64,000 nucleotides of DNA from Acridotheres tristis. Taxonomy: Eukaryota; Chordata; Aves; Passeriformes; Sturnidae. Shown piece after piece: positions 1 through 12,085 of the stretch (within the stretch, counting starts at the first letter, position 1; each line of letters starts with the position of its first letter). The notes beneath the pieces are model-generated. The model saw nothing but the letters and a program-made list of their open reading frames with translations. It was not told the origin of the DNA and made no database searches. A program made the position numbers and the translations under genes. The DNA lies in contig CM072884.1 in assembly GCA_037013685.1 (NCBI GenBank), positions 113,874,730 to 113,938,729 of the forward strand. The letters are read 5' to 3'.

Positions 1-1662
1 ATTAGAGCTGGGATTGGGACTGGGATTAGAGCTGGGCTTTGGGACTGGGATTAGAGCTGGGATTGGGACTGGGATTAGAGCTGGGCTTGGGACTGGGATT
101 AGAGCTGGGATTGGGACTGGGATTAGAGCTGGGCTTTGGGACTGGGATTAGAGCTGGGCTCTGGGACTGGGATTAGAGCTGGGATTGGGACTGGGATTAG
201 AGCTGGGCTTTGGGACTGGGATTAGAGCTGGGCTCTGGGACTGGGATTAGAGCTGGGATTGGGACTGGGATTAGAGCTGGGATTGGGACTGGGCTTAGAG
301 CTGGGATTGGGACTGGGATTAGAGCTGGGCTTGGGACTGGGATTAGAGCTGGGCTTGGGACTGGGCTTAGAGCTGGGCTTGGGACTGGGATTAGAGCTGG
401 GCTTGGGACTGGGATTAGAGCTGGGATTGGGACTGGGATTAGAGCTGGGCTTTGGGACTGGGATTAGAGCTGGGCTCTGGGACTGGGATTAGAGCTGGGC
501 TTGGGACTGGGATTAGTGCTGGGATTGGGACTGGGATTAGAGCTGGGCTTGGGACTGGGATTAGAGCTGGGATTGGGACTGGGATTAGAGCTGGGCTCTG
601 GGACTGGGATTAGAGCTGGGTTTGGGACTGGGATTAGAGCTGGGCTTGGGACTGGGATTAGAGCTGGGCTTGGGACTGGGATTAGAGCTGGGTTTGGGAC
701 TGGGATTAGAGCTGGGCTTGGGACTGGGATTAGAGCTGGGCTTGGGACTGGGATTAGAGCTGGGTTTGGGACTGGGATTAGAGCTGGACTTGGGACTGGG
801 ATTAGAGCTGGGCTTGGGACTGGGATTAGAGCTGGGATTGGGACTGGGATTAGAGCTGGGCTCTGGGACTGGGATTAGAGCTGGGTTTGGGACTGGGATT
901 AGAGCTGGGCTTGGGACTGGGATTAGAGCTGGGCTTTGGGACTGGGATTAGAGCTGGGCTTGGGACTGGGATTAGAGCTGGGCTTGGGACTGGGATTAGA
1001 GCTGGGTTTGGGACTGGGATTAGAGCTGGGTTTGGGACTGGGATTAGAGCTGGGCTTGGGACTGGGATTAGAGCTGGGCTTGGGACTGGGATTAGAGCTG
1101 GGCTTGGGACTGGGATTAGAGCTGGGCTTTGGGACTGGGATTAGTGCTGGGCTTTGGGACTGGGATTAGTGCTGGGATTGGGACTGGGATTAGAGCTGGG
1201 CTTGGGACTGGGATTAGAGCTGGGCTCTGGGACTGGGATTAGAGCTGGGCTTGGGACTGGGATTAGAGCTGGGCTTGGGACTGAGATTAGAGCTGGGCTC
1301 TGGGACTGGGATTAGAGCTGGGATTTGGGACTGGGATTAGAGCTGGGATTTGGGACTGGGATTAGAGCTGGGCTTGGGACTGGGATTAGAGCTGGGCTTT
1401 GGGACTGGGATTAGAGCTGGGCTTTGGGACTGGGATTAGTGCTGGGCTTTGGGACTGGGATTAGAGCTGGGCTTTGGGACTGGGATTAGAGCTGGGCTTT
1501 GGGACTGGGATTAGAGCTGGGCTTTGGGACTGGGATTAGTGCTGGGCTTTGGGACTGGGATTAGAGCTGGGCTTTGGGACTGGGATTAGAGCTGGGTTTG
1601 GGACTGGGATTAGAGCTGGGCTCTGGGACTGGGATTAGAGCTGGGCTTTGGGACTGGCATTA
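1..1662. repeat. 24-25 bp G-rich minisatellite GGGACTGGGATTAGAGCTGG
   Basis: About 68 units, alternating GCTTTGGGACT, GCTTGGGACT, GATTGGGACT and GCTCTGGGACT forms. Runs off the left edge of the window, so its full length is unknown. Plus strand has regularly spaced GGG tracts (loops 3, 3, 9). Confidence 0.97.
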
Positions 1663-2118
1663 GTCCTGGCTGTTCAGGAAAAACCTTGTGGCTCCCATCT
1701 CCTCTGTCCCCAAGGGTTTCCAGAGAGCCATAAAAGGTGCCTTGGAAGAATCTTGGCTGTCCTGCCAGTCCGTCCATGGCCAGGTGTGAGAATGGGAGCA
1801 GGAAATGTCCCTGGAGCCCCGGGAGCTCCTCTGGCTTCCCTGCACGCTGGGGCTGAGATGTCAGGTGGCCTTGTCCCCTCTGTCAGTGACACAGCCCTGC
1901 CCTGGCCCGGCTGCCCCACAGGGACACAGCAGCACAAGGGAAGCAGGAGGTGGGAGGATGGGATTTTCTGCTCCTCAGCTGGGAAAGGCTGGGGACAGAG
2001 AGGGAGGTCAGGAGGAGGGAACAGCAGCGGGAGGCAGGAGTGAACCTGATGGGAGCAGAATTTATTGGGAAATTGTGAATTCATTCCCCAGGTGACAGCA
2101 GAGCAGCCCATGGGGCTG
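1663..2118. other. Non-repetitive spacer
   Basis: No conserved exon, RNA gene or recognised element; open frames here overlap each other on both strands and lack family signatures. Confidence 0.4.
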
Positions 2119-2385
2119 CAGGGACAGCACAGGGGGAGTGGTTTCAAACTGCCAGAGGGCAGGGATGGACGGAATTTTGGGCAGGAATTGTTCCCTGGCA
2201 GGGTGGGGAGAGGCTGGGATGGAATTCCCAGAGCAGCTGTGGTTGCCCCTGGATCCCTGGAATGTTCAGTTCCAGGTGGGACATTGGGACAGTGGGAGGT
2301 GTCCCTGCCATGGCAGGGCTGGCTCTGGGGGGGATTTGGGGTCCCTCCCAACCCAAACCATTCCAGGATTCTGGGATCTTTTAGG
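2119..2385 (+). mobile_element. CR1 LINE 3' fragment
   Basis: Shows GGTTTCAAACTGCCAGAGGG, the CAGCTGTGGTTGCCCCTGGA block, GTGGGAGGTGTCCCTGCCAT and the terminal CCCAACCCAAACCATTCCAG. First part of the block duplicated at 56303. Confidence 0.85.
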
Positions 2386-2523
2386 ATTCAACGTTATTTT
2401 GTTTTAACCAGAGCTTTGGGGAATTTAATCTCTTGATTTTTAAGGTGCAAAAGTGAACATGGAGCTGTTTGCTTGACCCAAGCAGAGCCAGAACAGATCT
2501 TGAAAATAAAATCTTCAACCCTT
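2386..2523. repeat. Duplicated linker between two CR1 pieces (copy 1)
   Basis: About 140 bp with no CR1 similarity, nearly identical to 56446-56590 (one visible difference, CAAGCAGAG versus CAAGTAGAG). Contains AATAAA and runs directly into a CR1 fragment in both copies. Confidence 0.85.
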
Positions 2524-2866
2524 TAGGAGGATGGAGGAGCTCTGCTGGGAGGAAAGGAGGGACAGGACACAGGGAATGGAGGGACAGGAACAGGGAATGG
2601 AGGGACAGGACACAGGGAATGGAGGGACAGGACACAGGGAATGGCTTCAAAGCAGGATTTGACGGGATCTTGGGCAGGAATTGTTCCCTGGCAGGGTGGG
2701 CAGGGCTGGCACAGGGTGCCCAGAGCAGCTGTGGCTGCCCCTGGATCCCTGGAATGTTCAATTCCAGGTTGGACATTGGGATAGTGGGAGGTGTCCCTGC
2801 CATGGCAGGGGTGGCTCTGGATGCTTTGAGGTCCCTCCAACCCAAACCATTCTGGGATTCCGGGAT
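2524..2866 (+). mobile_element. CR1 fragment with short 22-bp VNTR (about 4 units)
   Basis: Begins GGAGGATGGAGGAGCTCTGC with an internal deletion after GGGAGGAAAGG, then about four GGGACAGGACACAGGGAATG units, then the standard 3' end. Confidence 0.85.
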
Positions 2867-3167
2867 TTCTGATCTGTCCCTGATCTCTTCCACACCCAAA
2901 TCCCTGCACCCTGGGGTGCCAGAGCTGCAGGAGCCAATCCAGGGACCAAGGGGAGCCTCTGGAGAGCTCGTGGTGCCAGTTTGGGTGCTGAGGCCAGGGG
3001 GATGTCACAGCAGAGCTGCAGATTGGCTTTGGACTCCAAACACAGGGAATTGCAGCTGGATCTGGCACCTCATGGAGCTGCTGCCAGCTGTGGGAATGCC
3101 AGGACTGACACTCCTGGCTGCTTCCCAAAAAAAGGCACAGCCCAACAGCTCTGTCTGCTCCAAAGGA

Positions 3168-3630
3168 GCCTGGATCCTGCTCCCAGACCTGGACCCTGCT
3201 CCCAGACCTGGATCCTGTTCCCAGACCTGGATCCTGCTCCCAGACCTGGATCCTGCTCCCAGACCTGGATCCTGTTCCCAGACCTGGATCCTGCTCCCTG
3301 AACCTGGATCCTGCTCCCAGACCTGGATCCTGCTCCCAGACCTGGATCCTGCTCCCAGACCTGGATCCTGCTCCCTGAACCTGGATCCTCCTCCCAGACC
3401 TGGATCCTGCTCCCTGACCTGGATCCTGCTCCCTGAACCTGGATCCTCCTCCCAGACCTGGATCCTGTTCCCAGACCTGGATCCTGCTCCCTGAACCTGG
3501 ATCCTCCTCCCAGACCTGGATCCTGCTCCCTGACCTGGATCCTGTTCCCAGACCTGGATCCTGTTCCCAGACCTGGATCCTGTTCCCAGACCTGGATCCT
3601 GCTCCCAGACCTGGATCCTGTTCCCAGTGA
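3168..3630. repeat. 19-bp minisatellite TGGATCCTGCTCCCAGACC
   Basis: About 24 units; variants CTCCCTGAACC, TTCCCAGACC. Each unit carries a BamHI-type GGATCC. Confidence 0.95.
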
Positions 3631-3832
3631 GGGCACCCAGCCCAGTGGGCACCTTCAGCCCCAGCCCAGCCCTTCCTGCCCTGTGTGAGCTGGGCTGATC
3701 TCCAGCTCCAGAGGAGGCTGCTGCTGCCACCAGGGTTTAACAGGGAAGAGGGAATTTTCTGTCCTGGAATGCACCTAAAATGTGTGGCACTTGGCTTTGG
3801 AGCTCAACAGGAATTTGGTCCTGGAGCACTGG

Positions 3833-4715
3833 GTGCTGCAGAGAGCCCAGAGGAGGCAGCAGGATGAGCAGAGGGATGGAGCAGCTCTGCTGGGAGGAAA
3901 GGCTGGCACAGCTGGGATTGTTCAGCCTGGAGAGGAGAAGCTTTGGGCTGAGCTCAGGGTGGCCTTGCAGGGCCTGAAGGAGCTGCAGGAACCATGGAGA
4001 GAGACAATTGCCAAGGGATGGAGGGACAGCACCCAGGGAATGGAGGGACAGCACCCAGGGGATGGAGGGACAGCACCCAGGGGATGGAGGGACAGCACCC
4101 AGGGGATGCAGGGACAGCACCCAGGGAATGGAGGGACAGCACCCAGGGGATGGAGGGACAGCACCCAGGGAATGGAGGGACAGCACCCAGGGAATGGAGG
4201 GACAGCACCCAGGGGATGCAGGGACAGCACCCAGGGAATGGAGGGACAGCACCCAGGGGATGGAGGGACAGCACCCAGGGGATGGAGGGACAGCACACAG
4301 GGGATGGAGGGACAGCACACAGGGGATGGAGGGACAGCACCCAGGGGATGGAGGGACAGCACCCAGGGAATGGAGGGACAGCACCCAGGGAATGGAGGGA
4401 CAGCACCCAGGGAGTGGAGGGACAGCACCCAGGGAATGCAGGGACAGCACCCAGGGAATGCAGGGACAGCACCCAGGGAATGGAGGGACAGCACCCAGGG
4501 AGTGGGTTCAAAGCAGGATTTTATGGGATTTTGGGAATTAGGAATTGTTCCCTGGGATGGAATTCCCAGATTTGCTGTGGCTGCCCCTGGATCCCTGGAA
4601 TGTTCAGTTCCAGGTTGGACATTGGGACAGTGGGAGGTGTCCCTGCCATGGCAGGGCTGGCACTGGGTGGGATTTAAGGTCCCTCCCATCCCAAACCATT
4701 CCATGATTCCATGAA
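3833..4715 (+). mobile_element. CR1-derived element with internal 22-bp VNTR, copy 1 (22 units)
   Basis: Starts GCTGCAGAGAGCCCAGAGG, runs through GGCACAGCTGGGATTGTTCA and CAATTGCCAAGGGATGGAGG into about 22 units of GGACAGCACCCAGGGAATGG (4022-4500), then the CR1 3' end with AGGTCCCTCCCATCCCAAAC and ATTCCATG tails. The unit corresponds to the single-copy 'ggatggagggacagcacacagg' stretch of related CR1 copies. Confidence 0.9.
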
Positions 4716-5279
4716 AACTGACTCTTGGCTGCCTCAATTTCTCTTCCCTGCTGAGGTTTCAATGTGATATTTATCACACGGAGGTGGATGTGAAATTACA
4801 GATTTTAACACCGTTTTCTCAGCTCTCCCAAATCAGAGCTCCTCTGTTTTCATTTCCACCAAGCAAACATCTCCAACCCTCTCTCCTATTGCTGCCAGAA
4901 GCGTCAGCAGCCAGCCCCAGAATCCCAGGCAGTCTGGAGGAACGCTCACCTTTAGAAAAAAACAGCTCTGTCACAACTTCTTGTGGTTTGATGACTCAGA
5001 AATAAAGCCTGTGCTGCTCTCAGAGCAAAAATCAGCACAGCGCATCACCCCCCTCCCAGATTTTCTGCTTCCCAAATGTTCTGGTGTTTCTCCACCGCCC
5101 TGAAGGATCCACTGACCTCCCTGGCTCGTTTCCCTGCCATTCCCGCAGGGGTGAGTAGGTCAGACACGGTTCTTCATTGCACAAGGCAGCACCATTTCCT
5201 CACTCCGGTTCCCCGGAATTTTGCAACCCGGGAGCATCCGGGGCAGTGCTGCTGCCTGAGCTGGGCCAGCTGCACATCC
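4716..5279. other. Unique spacer
   Basis: Moderately AT-rich, no recognisable gene or repeat. Confidence 0.4.
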
Positions 5280-6365
5280 TGGGAGGAAGGGCTGCTGCAG
5301 GGTGGGACCTGCAGTTCTGGGGTCTGCAAACAGCTCCTGCAACCCCCAGAGATCTGCAAACACCTCCTGTAACCCTCAGAGATGCTCCAGGGAAGGATCT
5401 GCAGTTCTGGGGTCTGCAAACACCTCCTGTAACCCCCAGAGATCTGCAAACTCCTCCTGCAACCCCCAGAGATGCTGCAGGGTGGGATCTGCAGTTCTGG
5501 GGTCTGCAAACACCTCCTGCAACCCCCAGAGATCTGCAAACACCTCCTGTAACCCCCAGAGATCTGCAAACACCTCCTGTAACCCTCAGAGATCTGCAAA
5601 TACCTCCTGTAACCCCCAGAGATGCTGAAGGGAGGGATCTGCAGTTCTGGGGTCTGCAAACACCTCCTGTAACCCCCAGAGATGCTGCAAGGTGGGATCT
5701 GCAGCCCCCGGAGCTGCTCCAGGGAAGGATCTGCAGTTCTGGGGTCTGCAAACACCTCCTGTAACCCCCAGAGCTGCTCCAGGGAGGGATCTGCAGTTCT
5801 GGGGTCTGCAAACACCTCCTGCAACCCCCGGAGGTGCAAACACCTCCTGCAGCCCCCAGAGATCTGCAAATACCTCCTGTAACCCTCCGAGCTGCTGCAG
5901 GGTGGGATCTGCAGTTCTGGGGTCTGCAAACACCTCCTGTAACCCCCAGAGATCTGCAAACACCTCCTGCAACCCCCAGAGATGCTGAAGGGTGGGATCT
6001 GCAGCCCCCAGAGCTGCTCCAGGGAGGGATCTGCAGTTCTGGGGTCTGCAAACACCTCCTGCAACCCCCGGAGCTGCAAACACCTCCTGCAGCCCCCAGA
6101 GATCTGCAAATACCTCCTGTAACCCTCAGAGATGCTCCAGGGAAGGATCTGCAGTTCTGGGGTCTGCAAACACCTCCTGTAACCCCCAGAGATGCTGCAG
6201 GGTGGGATCTGCAGCCCCCAGAGCTGCTCCAGGGAGGGATCTGCAGCCCTGGGGTCTGCAAACACCTCCTGCAGCCCCCGGAGCTGCAAACACCTCCTGC
6301 AGCCCCCAGAGATGCTGCAGGGTGGGATCTGCAGTTCTGGGGTCTGCAAACACCCCCTGCAGCTC
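5280..6365. repeat. Modular minisatellite (TCTGCAAACACCTCCTGTAA / GATGCTGCAGGGTGGGATCT)
   Basis: Three modules shuffle in varying order: TCTGCAGTTCTGGGG, TCTGCAAACACCTCCTG(T/C)AACC and AGAGCTGCTCCAGGG. Stop-free in several frames (up to 413 codons on the minus strand), which is a repeat by-product. Confidence 0.95.
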
Positions 6366-6987
6366 CCACCTGCCCATGGTAAATCTGCAGCCCCTCCCTC
6401 CCTGTCCTGGCTCATCCTTCAGTGCTCACCTGGGCACTGCCTCTCTGCAGCTCCTGGTGTGGCTTTGAACAGCAGCCCTGTGCACTGGGGGGCACTGAAT
6501 TGTCCCCAGACCCCCACTTTGGTCTGATCACAAGCCAGAAATTCCATTTTCTTGCACACAGTCTATACATATAAATATCCCACTATTCCAAAGTGGAAAA
6601 CCCAGCAATCCTCCCCAAAAATAATCCAACCCAGTTCATCCCCTGGGATGATCCCTGCCTTGGGATCGCTCCCAGCCCCAAGGAGCAAACCCTGGCACGG
6701 CTGGAGCAGCAAACAAAGGTTGGCAGCAGAGCCCCAGCTCTGCTCCTCCATCAGTTCAGCTCTGCTGAGCTCCTGCAGATTCCCGATTTTCCACCAGCCC
6801 CGCTCCCATCCCAGAGCTTGGACACACCTGGAGGCTGCAGAGCTCCAGCCCCTCCCGGGGAAGGAGAATGGGAAGGTGGCAGCTCTGGAAAAGCTCTGGG
6901 TGATGGGGCTGAGCTGGCTCCTGGCTGCTGCAGGGCCACCAGCCCGGCTGTCACTGTCCCAGAGAGGCCAACAGGGAAACAGCCGGG
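6366..6987. other. Unique spacer
   Basis: No supported exon or element. Confidence 0.4.
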
Positions 6988-7048
6988 CTGGGAGGGAGGG
7001 AGGGAGGGAGGGAAAGAAGGAGGGAGGGAAGGAGGGAGGGAGGGCAGC
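6988..7048. repeat. (GGGA)n / (AGGG)n microsatellite
   Basis: About 60 bp of GGGAGGGAGGG with AAGA interruptions. Confidence 0.95.
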
Positions 7049-7144
7049 AGGAGCCGTGCCCGCTGCAGGTGCCCAGGTGGGAGGTGCTGGGGGGTCACCG
7101 GAGCTCCTGGCATGGGAAATGTGGAGCCAGAGCAGCACAGGAGA

Positions 7145-7260
7145 GAGGGAATCATGGAATTCCTGAGCGGGAATAAATCCCCAGGAATCATTGATCCCAC
7201 CCAAAATCCCCCAGCAATCCCAGCCTGGGCATCCCTGGCAGCTCCTGGAGCTCTGTGCCC
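7145..7260 (-). mobile_element. Possible antisense CR1 fragment
   Basis: Starts CATGGAATTCCTGAGCGGGA and continues AATCATTGATCCCACCCAAA and AATCCCAGCCTGGGCATCCC, similar to the piece at 52050. Weak similarity. Confidence 0.45.
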
Positions 7261-7544
7261 ATTCCCTGGGGAGCCTGGGCAGTGCCAGCACCCTCTGGGG
7301 GAAGAGCCTTGCCCTAAAATCCATCCTAAATCCCTCCTGGCACAGCTCCAGCCTCTCCCTGGGTGCTGCAGCCCCCGAGCTCTGAGCTCCTGTGCTCCAG
7401 GAGGGTGCCCAGGGCTGGGACATCCCCAGAGATGCTGCCCCGGCCCCCTGGCGCTCCCCGAGCTCCATCCTCCAGGGATGCTGCACATTTTGGGGTGTGA
7501 GGAGGGAGGGGAGGTCATTTCAGGCCTCACTCCAGCCACCACCA

Positions 7545-7668
7545 AAACATCAAAAACCCCACCCAAAACCCCACCCCAAACCCCACCCAAACCCCACCCA
7601 AAACCCCACCCAAAACCCCACCCAAAATCCCACCCCAAACCCCACCCCAAACCCCACCCTCCACCTTC
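7545..7668. repeat. (CCCCACCCAAAA)n minisatellite
   Basis: About ten 11-12 bp units of CCCCACCCAAAA/CCCCACCCCAAA. Confidence 0.95.
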
Positions 7669-7799
7669 CCGTGAGGGAGGGGTGTCTGCGCTTACCACTG
7701 AGCCACAGGGGGATTCAGCAACGCCCACCTGGAACACACAGAACGAATTTATCAGCTTTGCAAGATGAGTTGGAGCTCCTTCAGAGGATGCTGCAGATG

Positions 7800-8428
7800 T
7801 GGGATAACACCCCTAAAGCATTCCTGGGATCAGGGAACATCCATCCCATGGGATAACATCCCCCAGCATTCCTGGGATCAGGGAATATCCATCCCATGGG
7901 ATAACACCCCCAAAGCATTCCTGGGATCAGGGAACATCCATCCCATGGGATAACATCCCCCAGCATTCCTGGGATCAGGGAACATCCATCCCATGGGATA
8001 ACATCCCACAGCATTCCTGGGATCAGGACACTTCCATCCCATGGGATAACATCCCACAGCATTCCTGGGATCAGGACACTTCCATCCCATGGGATAACAT
8101 CCCACAGCATTCCTGGGATCAGGACACTTCCATCCCATGGGATAACATCCCACAGCATTCCTGGGATCAGGACACTTCCATCCCATGGGATAACATCCTA
8201 GCATTCCTGGGATCAGGAATGGCCATCCCATGGGATAACATCTCATCAGCATGCAATGGGAGCAGGACACTGGCATCCCAGTGGGATAGGATCCCACAGC
8301 ATTCCTGGGATCGGGACATTCCGGGGATGGGATAACATCCCACAGCATTCCTGGGATCAGGACACTTCCATCCCATGGGATAACATCCCACAGCATTCCT
8401 GGGATCAGGACACTTCCATCCCATGGCT
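7800..8428. repeat. 47-48 bp minisatellite, CATTCCTGGGATCAGG
   Basis: About 13 units of GCATTCCTGGGATCAGGA plus CATCCCATGGGATAACATCC. Confidence 0.95.
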
Positions 8429-8479
8429 CCTGGCAGGGACAGTGGCCACCAGACTCTCATCAGCTGCAATAAGCAGGGA

Positions 8480-8850
8480 TGGGATCAGTGGGATGGGATA
8501 TTGGGATGGGATATTGGGATGGGATAATGAGATGGGATATTGGGATGGGATATTGGGATGGGATATTGGGATGGGATAATGGGATGGGATAATGGGATGG
8601 GATATTGGGATAATGGGATAGGATGGGATATTGGGATGGGATAATGGGATGGGATGGGATATTGGGATGGGATGATGGGATAATGGGATGGGATATTGGG
8701 ATGGGATAATGGGATGGGACAATGAGATGAGATGGGATGGGATGAGATATTGGGATGGGATAATGGGATGGGATGGGATATTGGGATATTGGGATATTGG
8801 GATATTGGGATATTGGGATATTGGGATATTGGGATGGGATGACCCCTCCT
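8480..8850. repeat. (GGGATATT)n / (GGGATGGGATAAT)n array
   Basis: Begins about 50 bp after the previous array; ends in pure (GGGATATT)n at 8779-8833. Its GGGATAA motif also occurs in the previous array. Confidence 0.95.
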
Positions 8851-9992
8851 TGCCTGACATTTCTTTACCAGCTGCTCTTGCCTGGGCAGCAGCTGCAGAG
8901 GGGAACTGAGCTGGTGACTGAGGCCTTTAAACAAAAGGATGAAAATATCTCAGCGTTTTTCTCGCTGCCCACTTTTCCAGAGCTTTATTCCATTTTCCCT
9001 CAGGGTGAGGATGCAGCCCCTGCTTTCCTTGCTCATCTGAGTAGAGGAGCAGGCTGAGGGTTCATTTCCCACACTGACCCCAAGCTCTGGTAAAATCTGC
9101 TTTTCTGCTGGCCCAGCCCCTGCCTGCTCTGTTCTCCCCTCCAGGGCAATCCCAGTTTTCCTTTGTCCCTGGGAAGCCTGGAGCAGGATCTGATCTTCTT
9201 GTTTTCACAGCCCCCAGGGAATTCCCTTTTGAAATCTTGGAATTTTGAAGCCTGGCAGGGCACTGGGGGGAACCAGGGAAGAGGGAGAAGCCCAGAGGTG
9301 GCCCAGGCTCCAGGAGGAGGCACAGGGGGAGCTGATTCCCTTCCCCACACCAGTGGCACCAGTTTGAGGCCAAGCACGGCCACCAAACCCCCTGGAATCT
9401 GAGGAAATGTGTGAAGTCACCCCAAAGGCTGAAGGGTGTCCCAGAGTTTGACCCAGCCTGGAGCATCACCAGGAAAAGCTGCTGGGAGGGTGGGCTGGGG
9501 CGGGAAACTGCACTTGTGGATAAATCAATCTGATGAAATAATTGGATTAAATCAGCAATGCAGGAGGCTCAGAAAGGGGGTTAGGGCAGCAGAGGCTCCC
9601 CCTGGGGTGGCCACAGGGCACTGGATCCAGGAGACATCCAGACTGGGATGAGGGAGGAGGAGGAGGAGGAGGAAGAGCAGGAGGGTGTGGGTGGTCAGTG
9701 ACAGCAGAGTCAGGCTCTGCTTCCTCCTCAGAGGGGAAATCTGGGACAAAACCCGGTCCTGTCACTTCCCTGAATACCTGGGGAGGGGTGTGGAGCTTTG
9801 GGATGGGAGAGGTGCCTGGAGGAGCTGCTGGGGCACCCAGGGAGGGCACTGGGAGCCACTGCCTGTCCCCCCAGCCAGGGCTGGTGTCACCCTCCCATCC
9901 CAACGGGAACAGGGAGGGAGGGAACCCCTTCAGTGGGGACACAGGGACTCTGCTGTGCCCTTGTCCCCCAGTGCTGGGTCCAGCTCTGCAAT
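8851..9992. other. Unique spacer
   Basis: Contains a short GGA run (9653-9675). No supported gene. Confidence 0.4.
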
Positions 9993-10650
9993 TCCCAGCC
10001 CGGGGAGGAGCTGGAGCTGCTGCAGAGAGCCCAGAGGAGGCAGCAGGATGAGCAGAGGGATGGAGCAGCTCTGCTGGGAGGAAAGGCTGGCACAGCTGGG
10101 ATTGTTCAGCCTGGAGAGGAGAAGCTTTGGGCTGAGCTCAGGGTGGCCTTGCAGGGCCTGAAGGAGCTGCAGGAACCATGGAGAGAGACAATTGCCAAGG
10201 GATGGAGGGACAGCACCCAGGGGATGGAGGGACAGCACCCAGGGAATGGAGGGACAGCACCCAGGGAATGGAGGGACAGCACCCAGGGGATGGAGGGACA
10301 GCACCCAGGGAATGGAGGGACAGCACCCAGGGAATGGAGGGACAGCACCCAGGGGATGGAGGGACAGCACCCAGGGAATGGAGGGACAGCACCCAGGGGA
10401 TGGAGGGACAGCACCCAGGGAATGGAGGGACAGCACCCAGGGAATGGCTTCAGAGCAGGATTTGATGGGATTTTGGGAATTAGGAATTGTTCCCTGGGAT
10501 GGAATTCCCAGATTTGCTGTGGCTGCCCCTGGATCCCTGGAATGTTCAGTTCCAGGTTGGACACTGGGGCAGTGGGAGGTGTCCCTGCCATGGGATGGGA
10601 TCTCTTTAAGGTCCCTTCCAACCCAAACCATTTTAGGATTAATTCTATGA
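9993..10650 (+). mobile_element. CR1-derived element with internal 22-bp VNTR, copy 2 (11 units)
   Basis: Begins TCCCAGCCCGGGGAGGAGCT, the same 5' end as copies 3 and 5. VNTR at 10200-10445 with 11 units; ends CCAACCCAAACCATTTTAGG plus ATTCTATG. Confidence 0.9.
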
Positions 10651-12085
10651 GGTCTCAGAGTCTCTCCCCCCTCCCCTCCCAGTCCCACCAGGGTCACTCC
10701 CAGCCCAGGGTTGTGTCTCCATCAGAGCAGATCCCGTTCCAGGATCCAAATCTGTAACTTCTATTTGACTTTGGGGGGGGGCTTGAAAGATCCTGTGACA
10801 GAGAGATTATTATTTAATGTATTTTTTACAGAGCTCCAACCCCGTGTAGGAATTCTCTTTGCCCTCCTGGATCTGTCAGTAGCCACAGATTTCATTTTCC
10901 CCAGGGCAATGACGACCTGTGGAGTGATGGGATCCCTCAGGAAATTTTCTCTGGAAGGTGACAAAGGACATTTCACAGCACGGGGTCCTGCAGATCTCTT
11001 GTAACTGCCTTCCTGGAAGCCTTTTGGGTTTAAATTGACCTCGTTTTTGTTTTGAGGAAAGAAATATTGAAATAAGAAGGGGAAGAAGAAAATAACACTT
11101 CATTCTTTCCATGAATTTTCCCTTTTCCTTGGAAAAGCTGCTGCTGTGGCCCTCACACAGGAAGAGATGAGGTCTCACATGTTTCTTTATTTGTGGCATG
11201 GAAACCCCTGAAAATCAGGGCCAAGGACCAGAATTGTACAAACCCTCACTGGCAGAGTCCTCTGGGCTCCTGAGCAGGAGGGAGTGAGAAATAATTCAGA
11301 ATTCATTCAATAATCCAGAAAAAATTTGGTTTCCCACAGTGCCCCGAGCTGGGCTGAGCTCCTGGCAGACCCCAGGACAAGGGGTCAGGTCCTTCCCCAG
11401 CTCCATCCCCCATCCCAGGGCTGGGATGGGACCCCCAGTTCAGCCCCAAACCCTGCAGAAACCGTTTTGGATTGAGGTTTTCCACGTCACCCTACCAAGG
11501 ATGAGCTTCCAGCAAAACCCTGGCCGAGAGGAATGAATGTCACATGAATTCACCTGCTGCTATCCCAGCATTAACACAACCCCCAAAGTCCTACAAACAA
11601 GGGTTTGGGAGCACCAAATCTGCACAATCTCTGCCAGGATCCAGAGCTTCCCTTGGTGGAATCCCCAAATCCCACAGCTCAGGGATGGGGAAAAGGCACA
11701 GGGCTGTGGGGACTGCAGCTGGGAAATCTGGCTGCAGCCTGCCCTGAAATTCAATTTAATTGAAAAAAAATCCCAAATGTTAAATTAAAAATGTGCTGAC
11801 AGCTTTGGAAGGGGCTGGATGGGGAGGCTCCAGAGCCCCAGAATGGGGTGAAATGGAATTCCCTTCCTGCAGAGGAATTCTGAGCCCTCAGCTGAGGCAC
11901 AGGGACTGGGGAATTTATTTAGGTGAGGATGATTCAGATGGGTCATCACTGATCACCACTCACGGCTTTAACGACCACACAGAGGAAATTTGGATTAGTG
12001 CTGACCAAAGCTGGGGTTTATTGTTCCCAGGGGTCCTGGGAAGGTTCTTCCCCTGAGCTACAAACTCATCCCCCCTCCTGACTGG
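10651..12085. other. Unique spacer
   Basis: No supported exon; mixed composition with short A and G runs (10771, 11763). Confidence 0.4.

Noticed and set aside
1..1662. Interstitial telomere repeat
   Set aside because: GGGATTAGAGCTGGG is not TTAGGG-based; only a chance GGGATTAG resemblance.
2386..2523. Solo retroviral LTR (AATAAA near the end of the linker)
   Set aside because: No TG...CA ends, promoter or target-site duplication visible; the flanking CR1 pieces explain the block better as a transduced linker.
3782..4714. Protein-like DSTQGMEGQHPG repeats in five CR1 elements
   Set aside because: The 22-bp unit rotates through all three frames, so no single frame is kept; this is VNTR sequence, not a repeat protein.
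5174..6415. 413-codon and 389-codon frames
   Set aside because: Overlapping frames through the CTGCA-rich array, open on both strands at once.
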